A stretch of 64,000 nt of DNA, taken from positions 62,001 through 126,000 of the forward strand of contig NZ_JACSQP010000006.1 of NCBI RefSeq assembly GCF_014836535.1, written 5' to 3'. Shown here in pieces: positions 35,988-44,642 of the stretch. Under the pieces are notes generated by a model. It was not told where the DNA came from, did no database searches, and saw only the letters and a list, made by a program, of their open reading frames with translations. The position numbers and the translations under genes were made by a program. The DNA is from Microbacterium pullorum. GTDB lineage: Bacteria; Actinomycetota; Actinomycetes; Actinomycetales; Microbacteriaceae. How positions within the stretch are numbered: position 1 is the first letter of the stretch; every line of letters starts with the position of its first letter.

Positions 35988-38350
35988 TGGCGCGGCATCC
36001 GGTCTCGACCTACCGTCTGCAGATCAGGGCGGCCTTCGACCTGGATGCCGCGGCGGAGGTCACCGGCTACCTGCGTGACCTCGGGGTGGACTGGGCGTAC
36101 CTCTCGCCGCTGCTGAAGGCGACCACCGGCTCCGACCACGGCTACGACGTCGTCGACCCGTCGCAGGTCGATCCCGCGCGCGGCGGCGCGGCGGGGCTCG
36201 CCCGGTTCCGCTCCGCGGCACGCGCGGCCGGGCTCGGTGTGCTCGTGGACATCGTGCCCAACCACATGGGCATCTCCCGCCCGGCCGAGAATCCGTGGTG
36301 GTGGGACGTGCTGCGCCACGGCCGCTCGAGCGTCTACGCCGACGCGTTCGACATCGACTGGGAGTTCGGCGGCGGCAGGGTGCGCGTGCCGATCCTGGGC
36401 GCCGAACCCGACGAGGTCATCGCCGCGGGTGAGATCGTCGTCGACGTCGATGCCGACGTGGTGCGCTACCACGAGCACGCGCTGCCGCTCGCGCCGGGGT
36501 CGCTGGCGGGCATCGACCCCGCCGACGTGCGGGCGGTGCTGTCGCGTCAGCACTGGGAGGTGATGTTCTGGCGCCGCGAGGCGGCAGAACTCAACTACCG
36601 CCGCTTCTTCGCCGTGACGACCCTCGCCGGTGTCCGGGTGGAGGTGCCGCACGTGTTCGACGCGGCGCACGGCGAGGTGCTGCGCTGGGTGCGCGAGGGG
36701 CTCGTCGATGGGCTGCGCATCGACCACCCCGACGGGCTCGCCGATCCCGGCGCCTACCTCGACCGGCTGGCCGAGGCCACCGACGGTCGCTACGTGCTCG
36801 TGGAGAAGATCCTCGAGCACGCCGCCACAGCGCACCCCGAGGCCCTGCCCGGCTGGTGGCGCACCGCCGGGACGACCGGCTACGACGCCATGGCCGAGAT
36901 CGACCGCGTGCTGATCGACCCGGCGGGCGAAGCGGGCCTCGACCGCCTCGACGCGGCGCTGCGCCGCGAGACCGGCGTCGCCGACGCCCCCGGGTACGCC
37001 GACCTCGTGCACGAGACCAAGCGCATGATCGCCGACACGATCCAGCAGTCCGAGATCGCCCGCCTCGTCCGGGTGCTCGCCGCCGAGGCCCCCGACCTCG
37101 CCGCCGATCCCGCGACGCTCACCGACACGCTCGCCGAACTGCTCGCGAACTATCCGGTCTACCGCTCGTATCTGCCGGCAGGGGCGGAGCACCTCGCGCA
37201 CGCGCTCGCCGAGACCGAGCGCCGTCGCCCCGACCTGGCCGCCACCGCCCGTGAGGTCGCCCGGTGCGTGGCGGAGGCGGGCACCGAATTCTCGCGGCGG
37301 TTCATGCAGACCACCGGCCCCGTCATGGCCAAGGGGGTGGAGGACACCGCCTTCTACCGTGCGACGCGGCTGGGCACCCTCACCGAGGTCGGCGGCGACC
37401 CGTCGGTGTTCGCGCTGCCCGTCGACGGCCTCCACACCGCCTTCTCGCGTCGGCAGTCCCAGTGGCCGCTCGCGATGACGTCACTGTCGACCCACGACAC
37501 CAAGCGCGGCGAGGACGTGCGCGCGCGCCTGTCGGTGCTCGCCGAGATCCCCGACCGCTGGGCCGAGGTGCTCGAGGGCCTGCGCGCGGTGGCATCCACC
37601 GGTCACGGTCCCTTCGACGCCCTGCTGTGGCAGGCGATCGTCGGGTCGTGGCCGGCGACGCCCGAGCGCCTGCACGCGTACGCCGAGAAGGCCGCCCGTG
37701 AAGCGGCCGAACGCACCGGCTGGTGGGACCCGGATGCCGCATTCGAGGCGCGCATGCACGCCGTGGTCGACGCTGCGTTCGGCGCCGCTCGCCCGCTCGT
37801 CGAACAGTTCGTCGCCGAGATCGCCCAGCCCGGCTGGTCCAACGCGCTCGCCGCCAAGGTGCTGCAGCTGACGGGCCCCGGCGTCCCCGACGTCTACCAG
37901 GGGTCGGAGCTGTGGGAGACATCCCTCGTCGATCCCGACAACCGCCGGGCGGTGGACTTCGCCGCCCGCCGCGAGCTGCTCGGACGCCTCGACGACGGCT
38001 GGCTGCCGCCGGTCGACGCCGACGGCGCCGCGAAGCTGCTGGTGGTCTCCCGTGCGCTGCGGCTGCGCCGCGACCGCGCCGCCGAGTTCACCCATTACCG
38101 CCCGGTCGAGGCGGTCGGCGAGGCTGCCGCCCACGTCGTGGCGTTCGACCGCGGCGCCGCGATCACGGTGGCCACCCGGCTGCCGGTCGGTCTCGCCCGG
38201 TGCGGCGGCTGGGGCGACACCGCCGTGCTCGTGGCCGAGGGTGCATGGCGTGATGAGGTGACGGGGCGTAGCGTCGAGGGGGGAATCGTGCCGTTGCGGA
38301 CGCTGCTGGCGACCTACCCCGTCGCCGTGCTGACCCCCGTCGAGCCGTGA
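35987..38350 (+). CDS. treY: Maltooligosyltrehalose synthase TreY
   Basis: TreY rearranges the reducing-end alpha-1,4 bond of maltooligosaccharides to alpha,alpha-1,1, making maltooligosyltrehalose. The 787-residue GH13 protein has [60 protein letters not shown] (nucleophile aspartate), YVLVEKILE and [17 protein letters not shown]. The ATG overlaps the glgX stop by one base (TGATG). It works with GlgX and TreZ in the glycogen-to-trehalose route. Confidence 0.96.
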
Positions 38351-38405
38351 GCGCGGATGGGCGTGGCAGGCGGCGTGCAACCGGACCGATGAGAGGGGAC
38401 TGGGG

Positions 38406-40163
38406 ATGAGCGTGGAAGTGTGGGCGCCGCGCGCGCAGCGGGTGCGGCTGCGCCGCCCCGACACCGACGATGTCGAACTGGCGGTGCGCGACGGCGGCTG
38501 GTGGACGGCCGACATCGACCTCGCCGACGGCGACCGCTACGGCTTCGTGCTGGGCGACAGCGAAGCGCTGCGCCCCGACCCGCGCTCGCGACGCCAGCCC
38601 GACGGGGTGCACGCGGCATCCGCGCACGTCGAGCTCGATCCCGCTGTCTGGACCGATGCCGCGTGGACCGGCCGGCAGCTGGCGGGCGGGCTCATCTACG
38701 AACTGCACGTGGGCACCTTCACCCCGCAGGGCACCCTCGACGCCGCGGCCGAGCGGCTCGACCACCTCGTGCGGCTCGGGGTCACCCACATCGAGCTGCT
38801 GCCGGTCAACGGCTTCAACGGCGTGCACAACTGGGGCTACGACGGCGTGCTCTGGTACACCGTGCACGAGGCGTACGGGGGACCGGCCGGCTACCAGCGC
38901 TTCGTCGACGCCGCACACGCGGCGGGGCTCGCCGTCATCCAGGACGTCGTCTACAACCACCTCGGACCCAGTGGCAACTACCTGCCCGAGTTCGGGCCGT
39001 ACCTGCGCGATGCGAGCCGCAACACGTGGGGGCAGAGCGTTGACCTCGACCAGCCCGAGGTGCGGGAATTCATCGTGCAGAACGCCCTGATGTGGCTGCG
39101 CGACTACCACGTCGACGGGCTGCGCCTGGATGCCGTGCACGCCCTCCACGACGAGCGGCCCGTGCACATCCTCCGCGAACTCGCCGAAGCCGCCGACGCC
39201 CTCTCGGCGCACGTCGGCCGGCCGCTGAGCCTCATCGCCGAGTCCGACCTCAACGACCCGACGCTCATCCTGCCGCGGGAGGCCACCGGGTACGGCCTCA
39301 CCGCGCAGTGGAGCGACGACTGGCATCACGCCGTGCACGTCGCCCTCACGGGCGAGACGAGCGGCTACTACGCCGACTTCGCCGCCCTCGAGGCGCTGCC
39401 GAAGGTGTGGACGCGCGGGTTCTTCCACGACGGCACCCACTCGTCGTTCCGGGGTCGCGACCACGGGCATCCGATCCCCGCCGAGGTGCCCGCCTGGCGG
39501 CTCGTGACCTTCGCGCAGGACCACGACCAGATCGGCAACCGCGCCACCGGCGACCGGCTCACGGCGACCCTGTCGCCCGAACGCCTCGCCATCGCCGCCG
39601 TGCTCACCCTCACTTCTCCCGGCACCCCCATGCTGTTCATGGGCGAGGAATGGGGGGCGACGACGCCGTGGCAGTTCTTCACCTCGCACCCCGAGGAGTG
39701 GCTCGCGGAGGCGACCGCGAAGGGCCGCACCGAGGAGTTCGCGCGCATGGGGTGGGACGAATCCGTCGTCCCCCATCCCAACGACCCCGCCACGTTCACG
39801 CGATCCAAGCTCGACTGGTCCGAGATCGACGCGGATGCCGCAGCGGCCGCCCCGCATCGGCTGCTGCTGCAGTTGTACCGCGACCTCGCGCGGCTGCGCC
39901 GGGAGCGGCCGGAACTGACCGATCCGGCGTTCGGCTCACTGTCCGCCGACGCCGTCGACGCCGCCGGCGGCCGACGCTTCCGGCTGGGACGCGGGGCGCT
40001 GACGGTGCTGGTGAACCTGTCCGCCGAGACGTGGCACGCCTCCGCCGGCCTCGACGACACGGTGCTGCTGTCGACCGACCGGGGCGTTCCCGCCGCCGCC
40101 GTCGGGGGTGTCGTCGCCGTCGCGTCCGACACCGCGGTGATCATCGGCCCGGCCGTCCCCTGA
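38406..40163 (+). CDS. treZ: Maltooligosyltrehalose trehalohydrolase TreZ
   Basis: TreZ releases trehalose from maltooligosyltrehalose. The 585-residue GH13 protein has an N-terminal carbohydrate-binding domain ([17 protein letters not shown]), [42 protein letters not shown] (nucleophile), LIAESDLND and [19 protein letters not shown] lies just before the ATG. It is 55 bases after treY and completes the treXYZ set. No otsAB or treS is visible in the window. Confidence 0.96.
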   Translation: MSVEVWAPRAQRVRLRRPDTDDVELAVRDGGWWTADIDLADGDRYGFVLGDSEALRPDPRSRRQPDGVHAASAHVELDPAVWTDAAWTGRQLAGGLIYELHVGTFTPQGTLDAAAERLDHLVRLGVTHIELLPVNGFNGVHNWGYDGVLWYTVHEAYGGPAGYQRFVDAAHAAGLAVIQDVVYNHLGPSGNYLPEFGPYLRDASRNTWGQSVDLDQPEVREFIVQNALMWLRDYHVDGLRLDAVHALHDERPVHILRELAEAADALSAHVGRPLSLIAESDLNDPTLILPREATGYGLTAQWSDDWHHAVHVALTGETSGYYADFAALEALPKVWTRGFFHDGTHSSFRGRDHGHPIPAEVPAWRLVTFAQDHDQIGNRATGDRLTATLSPERLAIAAVLTLTSPGTPMLFMGEEWGATTPWQFFTSHPEEWLAEATAKGRTEEFARMGWDESVVPHPNDPATFTRSKLDWSEIDADAAAAAPHRLLLQLYRDLARLRRERPELTDPAFGSLSADAVDAAGGRRFRLGRGALTVLVNLSAETWHASAGLDDTVLLSTDRGVPAAAVGGVVAVASDTAVIIGPAVP

Positions 40164-40221
40164 TCGGCGGCCCGCTGTCAACCCCGTGACCCCGCCGGAG
40201 TAGGCGTCTACGGTGGGGGGC

Positions 40222-41046
40222 ATGAGCGCCCAGGCTGCGACCGCCCATCCCACGACCGCCCGTTCCACCGACATCGTGCGCCAGATCGGGGTGATCAGCG
40301 CCGTCTCCTTCATGCTGATCGCCGCCGTGGTCGGTGTCGGCGCCCTCGGGGGCACCCCCGTGCAGGATCTGCAGGACGGCGCGCTGTCGGCGTCGGGTTC
40401 GTATCTGGCGCCGGCGACCCAGGCGTTCTCCATCTGGACCGTCATCTACGTGCTGATGGTGGCCTACGCCGTGTGGCAGGCGCTGCCGTCGCAGCGCGCC
40501 GACGCACGTCAGCGGGTGCTGGGCTGGTGGATCGCGGCGACCGCGGTGCTCAACGGCCTGTGGCTGGTGTCGGCGCAGTTCACGACGCTGCCGGTGACGG
40601 TGATCGTCATCGTGCTGCTGCTGGTCACCCTGGGATGGACGCTCCACCTGGCGGTGCAGAACCCCCCGCACGGCGTGCGGCAGGCGCTGTTCACCGACAT
40701 CACCGTGGGGCTGCACCTGGGGTGGGTGGCGCTGGCGACCGTCGCCAACAGCACCGCATGGCTCACCCAGATCGCGCCGGCCGAGTGGGCTCAGGCGGCG
40801 GATGCCGCCGCGATCGCGGTGATCGTCGTCGTCGCCCTCGTCGGCGCCGGCCTGGCGCTCGCCAGCGGCGGTCGTATCGCGCCCGGCCTCGCGATGGGCT
40901 GGGGCCTGGTGTGGATCGGTGTGGGACGGGCGGCCGGCGAGCCGGCGAGCATGCCGATCGCGATCGCGGCGTGGATCGCCGCGGCGATCGTGGTGCTGGT
41001 GCCCGTCATCGTCACGGCGGTGCGCTTCGCCCGCAACCGCACCTGA
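40222..41046 (+). CDS. TspO/MBR-like multi-pass membrane protein
   Basis: The 274-residue protein has about seven hydrophobic segments and no signal sequence beyond the first helix. It matches the extended bacterial TspO/MBR-like family by FSIWTVIYVLMVAYAVWQAL and WWIAATAVLNGLWLVSAQF, reminiscent of the W-x-P-x-F/W-N-x-x-W pattern in such proteins. TspO members bind tetrapyrroles or affect oxidative stress; the ligand here is unknown. TACGGT lies seven bases before the ATG (leaderless type). Confidence 0.7.
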   Translation: MSAQAATAHPTTARSTDIVRQIGVISAVSFMLIAAVVGVGALGGTPVQDLQDGALSASGSYLAPATQAFSIWTVIYVLMVAYAVWQALPSQRADARQRVLGWWIAATAVLNGLWLVSAQFTTLPVTVIVIVLLLVTLGWTLHLAVQNPPHGVRQALFTDITVGLHLGWVALATVANSTAWLTQIAPAEWAQAADAAAIAVIVVVALVGAGLALASGGRIAPGLAMGWGLVWIGVGRAAGEPASMPIAIAAWIAAAIVVLVPVIVTAVRFARNRT

Positions 41047-41062
41047 GCGCCGACGGGCCGTC

Positions 41063-41788
41063 TCAGCGCTCGACCTGGCGCGAGAAGGCGTGCAGCAGAC
41101 GTGCGGGCTCGGTGAGCGATGCCGCCAGCACGCGCGCCGCGATGCGGTCGTAGTCGCGGGCGTCGAAGTAGCCGTCGTCGCGGTAGATCGCCATGCGCTC
41201 GGTGAACGCGCGGCCGGTGGGCTCGGGATGGAACTGGGTGGCGTACAGCCGGTCGCCCACGCGGTACGCCTGCACCGGGCACGCCGCGTTCGTGGCGAGC
41301 AGTGTCGCTCCCGGCGGTGCGGCAGCGGCGCCCTCCTTGTGGGCGGTGAGCGCCGTGAACCGGTTGGCGAGCCCGCCGAAGACGGGGTCGGTGCCCGCGG
41401 CGTCGGTGAGTGAGATGGTCGTGGGGCCGGTGTCTTCGGGGTGGGCCCGCGTCACCTCGCCGCCGAGCATGCGCGTGACGACACCGATGCTGTAACAGGT
41501 GAACATGCCCGCCGTCGTGCCGTCGGCCGCGCGGGCGGCGATGCGTTCGAGGTCGGCCTCGATGCGGCGTTGCACGTCGGTCTTGGTCGACTCGGGGTCG
41601 GCGACGTTGAACGGGCTGCCGCCCACGACGAAGCCCGCGAAGCGGTCGAATGCGTCGTCGGGGAGCGGATCACGCACGAGGTCCAGCTGCGCCAGGTCGT
41701 CGCGGCGCATGGCTGCGCGGAAGGACTCGTACTCGCCGGCGGCGGCACCCGCCTGCGGTCGCACGCACACGTACACAAGGGGAGGCAT
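41063..41788 (-). CDS. Class-I glutamine amidotransferase-like protein
   Basis: The 241-residue protein has the class-I GATase layout: FAGFVVGGSPFNV, a nucleophile-like Cys98 in FTCYSIGVV, and TQFHPEPTGR with His187 and Glu189 of the triad. The usual G-x-C-x-G nucleophile elbow is altered to F-T-C-Y-S, so glutaminase activity is uncertain. Similar GMP-synthase-like stand-alone proteins act on unknown substrates. TACAAT is six bases before the ATG on this strand (leaderless type). Confidence 0.85.
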   Translation of the reverse strand: MPPLVYVCVRPQAGAAAGEYESFRAAMRRDDLAQLDLVRDPLPDDAFDRFAGFVVGGSPFNVADPESTKTDVQRRIEADLERIAARAADGTTAGMFTCYSIGVVTRMLGGEVTRAHPEDTGPTTISLTDAAGTDPVFGGLANRFTALTAHKEGAAAAPPGATLLATNAACPVQAYRVGDRLYATQFHPEPTGRAFTERMAIYRDDGYFDARDYDRIAARVLAASLTEPARLLHAFSRQVER

Positions 41789-41861
41789 GGCGCGATTGTA
41801 CGGGGCGGGGTATCAGATCCGCTCTAGCCGACTCTTCACAGGTATGGCCACAATGGGCGTC

Positions 41862-42503
41862 ATGACCGAACCCGAACCGGCCTTCCGCGACAGATCGGAG
41901 GGCCTGGGCGTCGAGCCCGGCGCGCCCCCCTCCCGCTGGCAGCAGGCCGCCGCCGACTTCGGCCGCTGGCGACGCGGTGACAGCAGGGCGATGGACGATC
42001 TGGTGCGTCTGATGACCCCCGTGCTGTGGCACGTCGTGCGGGCGTACGGCCTGGAGCGGGCACTGGTCGAAGACGTCGTGCAGACCACGTGGCTGACCCT
42101 CGTGCGCAGGCACGCGTCGATCTCCGACGAGCGCGCCATCTCGGGCTGGCTCATCACGTGCGCGCGCCGGGAGGCGTGGCGGGTGGGCAAGGAGCATCGT
42201 CGCGTCACCCCCACCGACACCGTCGACCTCGAGCCCCACCTGCCGGCGCAGGATGCCGCGGCGCACACCGCCGAGGTCGGTGCCCGTGATCGCACCCTGT
42301 GGGCGGCCATCGGCGATCTCGACGAACGGTGCCGACTGCTGCTGCGCACCGTCGCCTTCGAGGAACGCCCCGACTACGCCCGGCTCGCCGGGGAACTGCA
42401 CATGCCGGTCGGTTCCATCGGGCCGACCCGGCGACGCTGCCTGAGCAAGCTGCGCGCCTCGCTGCAGGCGTCCGGCTGGGTGGGAGACGACAATGGCCGC
42501 TGA
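41862..42503 (+). CDS. RNA polymerase sigma factor (ECF-like, sigma-70 family)
   Basis: The 213-residue protein has sigma region 2 (about residues 35-100: AMDDLVRLMTPVLWHVVRAY, ALVEDVVQTTWLTLVRRH) and region 4 (about residues 145-200: LLLRTVAFEERPDYARLAGE, MPVGSIGPTRRRCLSKLR). It lacks regions 1 and 3, as ECF factors do. CACAAT lies seven bases before ATG 41862, favouring this start over ATGs at 41844 and 41853. It overlaps the next gene by 11 bases and heads a four-gene cluster with a subtilisin and a CHAT protease. Confidence 0.88.
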   Translation: MTEPEPAFRDRSEGLGVEPGAPPSRWQQAAADFGRWRRGDSRAMDDLVRLMTPVLWHVVRAYGLERALVEDVVQTTWLTLVRRHASISDERAISGWLITCARREAWRVGKEHRRVTPTDTVDLEPHLPAQDAAAHTAEVGARDRTLWAAIGDLDERCRLLLRTVAFEERPDYARLAGELHMPVGSIGPTRRRCLSKLRASLQASGWVGDDNGR

Positions 42504-42966
42504 CGACGCCGCATCCGACGCCGCCCTGTTCCGGGCACTGCGGCAGACGTGGGAGCAGGTCGATCCGGTGCCGACGGACCTCGTCGACCGCATGGTCGCC
42601 GTGGTCGCGGCCGCCGACCTGTCACGGGAGTACGCGCTGCTGTCCCTCGTCGAGGGCGAGGCTCACGCTGCGCTGCGCGGCGACGCCGAGATGCTGACGC
42701 TGCAGTTCAGCGACGGCACGAGCAGCGTGCTCATCCACACGACCGAGAACGAGTCCGGCGGACGCCGCATCGACGGGTGGGTCGATGCGGCCGCGACGGA
42801 GGTCGTGCTGCTGCGCGACGACGCCGACGAGAGCGCCGTCGCGGTGCAGCACGGCCGTTTCGCGTTCGCCGACGTGCCGGCAGGAGTACTGCGGCTGCGC
42901 GTCGTGCTGGCGGGCGCGGCACCCGACGGGGCGGCCGCTCTCACGACGCCGCGCTTCGAGATCTAG
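42493..42966 (+). CDS. Unknown protein between sigma factor and subtilisin; candidate sigma regulator
   Basis: The 157-residue soluble protein starts MAADDAASDAALFRALRQTW and overlaps the sigma gene by 11 bases. Residues 1-55 are helical (TDLVDRMVAVVAAADLSREY). Residues 65-157 are beta-rich and end in a carboxypeptidase-regulatory-like pattern (GRFAFADVPAGVLRLRVVL). It has no zinc-binding H-x3-C-x2-C anti-sigma motif and no membrane helix. Position suggests an anti-sigma or adaptor; that is inference. Confidence 0.75.
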   Translation: MAADDAASDAALFRALRQTWEQVDPVPTDLVDRMVAVVAAADLSREYALLSLVEGEAHAALRGDAEMLTLQFSDGTSSVLIHTTENESGGRRIDGWVDAAATEVVLLRDDADESAVAVQHGRFAFADVPAGVLRLRVVLAGAAPDGAAALTTPRFEI

Positions 42967-43003
42967 CGCGTCCTGCGCCCCACCGGCCTCGCGAAGGAGA
43001 GCC

Positions 43004-44599
43004 ATGAGCAACGACATCCCGGCCGAGCGGCCCCACAGGCAGGATTGGCGCCACCGCTGGAACCGCACGCAGCGCCAGGGCGTGCCGCTGCAGTTCGAGG
43101 CGGCCACGGCCGACCCGGTGCGTCCCTACCCGACGCGGTACGTGCCCGATCACCTGCTCGTATCGACTCTGGCCGGTCCCCTGGAGCGCGTGCTCGGGGC
43201 CCTGTCGGACGCCGCCTCGGAATTCGGCTGGCGCGTCGAGCGACCCCGACCGGACCAGAAGCCACCGCTGCCGGAGAAGCTCGACCTGCCGCGCGTGTAC
43301 CGCGTCGACATCCAGCCGGCCGAGCGCAGCCGCACGGCGGAGCCCGTGCCCGAGGTGGACGCGTGGCTGCTGCTGCGCCGCACCCGTCAGCGCACCGGCA
43401 CGTCGCTCGAAGGGGTGGGGCTCGATCACGTCATCGAGGTGGACGACATCGACCTCAACCCGTTCGGCCGCACCAACCCCTTCGGCCGCACCAATCCGTT
43501 CGGGCGGACGAACCCGTTCGGGCGCACCAATGTGCCCGGTCTCGGCGGCTACGCCGAACCCGGCAGCGGCGGACGCCAGGTGGCGACCTACTTCGGCCCC
43601 GCGCCGGTGCGCGGGCCCGACCCCGTCGACGGCGGGCGGCGTCCGGTCGTCGCGTTCTTCGACACCGGGTGCGGGCCTCACGCATGGCTGCCGGCGGATG
43701 TCGTCGACCGCGAGCCGCAGTGTCCCTCGGGCCACATCGGCTTCTTCGACCCCGCCACCGACCCGGAGGTGCACGGCGACCTGGAAGGCCCGTACGACGG
43801 GTTCATCGATGACGCGGCGGGCCACGGGACCTTCATCGCCGGGGTCATCCGCCAGACCTGCCCCGACGCCGACCTCATCGCGGTGCGCGTCTCGGACGGC
43901 GCGGGCATCGTCTGGGAGAGCGAGATGCTCGAAGCCGTGCGCCGGCTCGTCGAACAGATCGTGCTGCACGCGACCGGCGGCGAGGGGCGCGCGGTGGACG
44001 TGCTGAACTTCTCGCTCGGGTATTACCACGAGACCCCCGAGGACGGGTACTTCGATCAGACGCTGAACGTCTACCTCGCCGCGGCCCGCCGTCACGGCTG
44101 CGCCGTGGTGTGCTCGGCCGGCAACGACGCCACCGACCGGCCCGCGTTCCCCGCGGCACTGTGGCAGTGGCCGGGAGCCGACTTCACCGTGGACGACCCC
44201 GATGACGCCGCACCGCACGTCGCGGTGGGGGCGGCCAACCCGTCGCACCGCTCGGTGGCGCTGTTCAGCAACATCGGCTCCTGGGTGCACCTCTACGCAC
44301 CGGGGGTGAGTGTGCTCAGCTGCACCCCGGCGTACCAGGGCGGCGTGCAGCCGGGCACCCGCGACGACCGGCTGGGCCTCAGGCGCGAATCGCTCGACCC
44401 CGATGACCTGCGCGGCGGCTTCGCACTGTGGAGCGGCACCTCGTTCGCCGCCCCGTACGTGGCGGGACTTCTCGCCCGGTCGCTCGTGGCGGGCCTCGCC
44501 GACGGCGGTCTCGCCGGCGACATCGCGGCCAGGTCGGGTGTGCTGACGGGGACCCTCGCCGAGCAGCAGGACACCCTCACCGCAACGCTGCGCGCCTGA
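43004..44599 (+). CDS. Cytoplasmic S8 (subtilisin-like) serine protease with NPFGRT repeats
   Basis: The 531-residue protein has no signal peptide, so it should act inside the cell. Residues 1-150 form a non-catalytic N-terminal domain. A linker holds four tandem NPFGRT repeats (152-175). The subtilase domain carries the full triad: Asp220 (VVAFFDTGCG), His274 (AAGHGTFIAG) and Ser480 (SGTSFAAPYVAGL), with the oxyanion-site SAGNDA. AAGGAGA precedes the ATG. It lies between a sigma-associated gene and a CHAT protease, so it is probably part of a proteolytic signalling cascade. Confidence 0.9.
   Translation: MSNDIPAERPHRQDWRHRWNRTQRQGVPLQFEAATADPVRPYPTRYVPDHLLVSTLAGPLERVLGALSDAASEFGWRVERPRPDQKPPLPEKLDLPRVYRVDIQPAERSRTAEPVPEVDAWLLLRRTRQRTGTSLEGVGLDHVIEVDDIDLNPFGRTNPFGRTNPFGRTNPFGRTNVPGLGGYAEPGSGGRQVATYFGPAPVRGPDPVDGGRRPVVAFFDTGCGPHAWLPADVVDREPQCPSGHIGFFDPATDPEVHGDLEGPYDGFIDDAAGHGTFIAGVIRQTCPDADLIAVRVSDGAGIVWESEMLEAVRRLVEQIVLHATGGEGRAVDVLNFSLGYYHETPEDGYFDQTLNVYLAAARRHGCAVVCSAGNDATDRPAFPAALWQWPGADFTVDDPDDAAPHVAVGAANPSHRSVALFSNIGSWVHLYAPGVSVLSCTPAYQGGVQPGTRDDRLGLRRESLDPDDLRGGFALWSGTSFAAPYVAGLLARSLVAGLADGGLAGDIAARSGVLTGTLAEQQDTLTATLRA
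43457..43528 (+). repeat. Four tandem 18-bp repeats encoding NPFGRT
   Basis: Four in-frame copies of an 18-base unit encode (NPFGRT)4 in the linker of the S8 protease. Copies differ only at synonymous positions (ccg/ccc, ggc/ggg, cgc/cgg, acc/acg), implying selection on the peptide rather than a fresh DNA duplication. The next codons read N-V-P, a partial fifth unit. Confidence 0.9.
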
Positions 44600-44642
44600 C
44601 CCGGCGGTCGCGCCGACGCAGGCCGCTCGACAGAATGTGGGG

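Noticed and set aside
43457..43528. Tandem repeats as a CRISPR-like or satellite array
   Set aside because: Units are 18 bases, contiguous without spacers and in frame inside a protease gene.
42663..44290. Minus-strand frames opposite the S8 protease
   Set aside because: No domains, no ribosome site, and the plus strand carries a complete catalytic triad.
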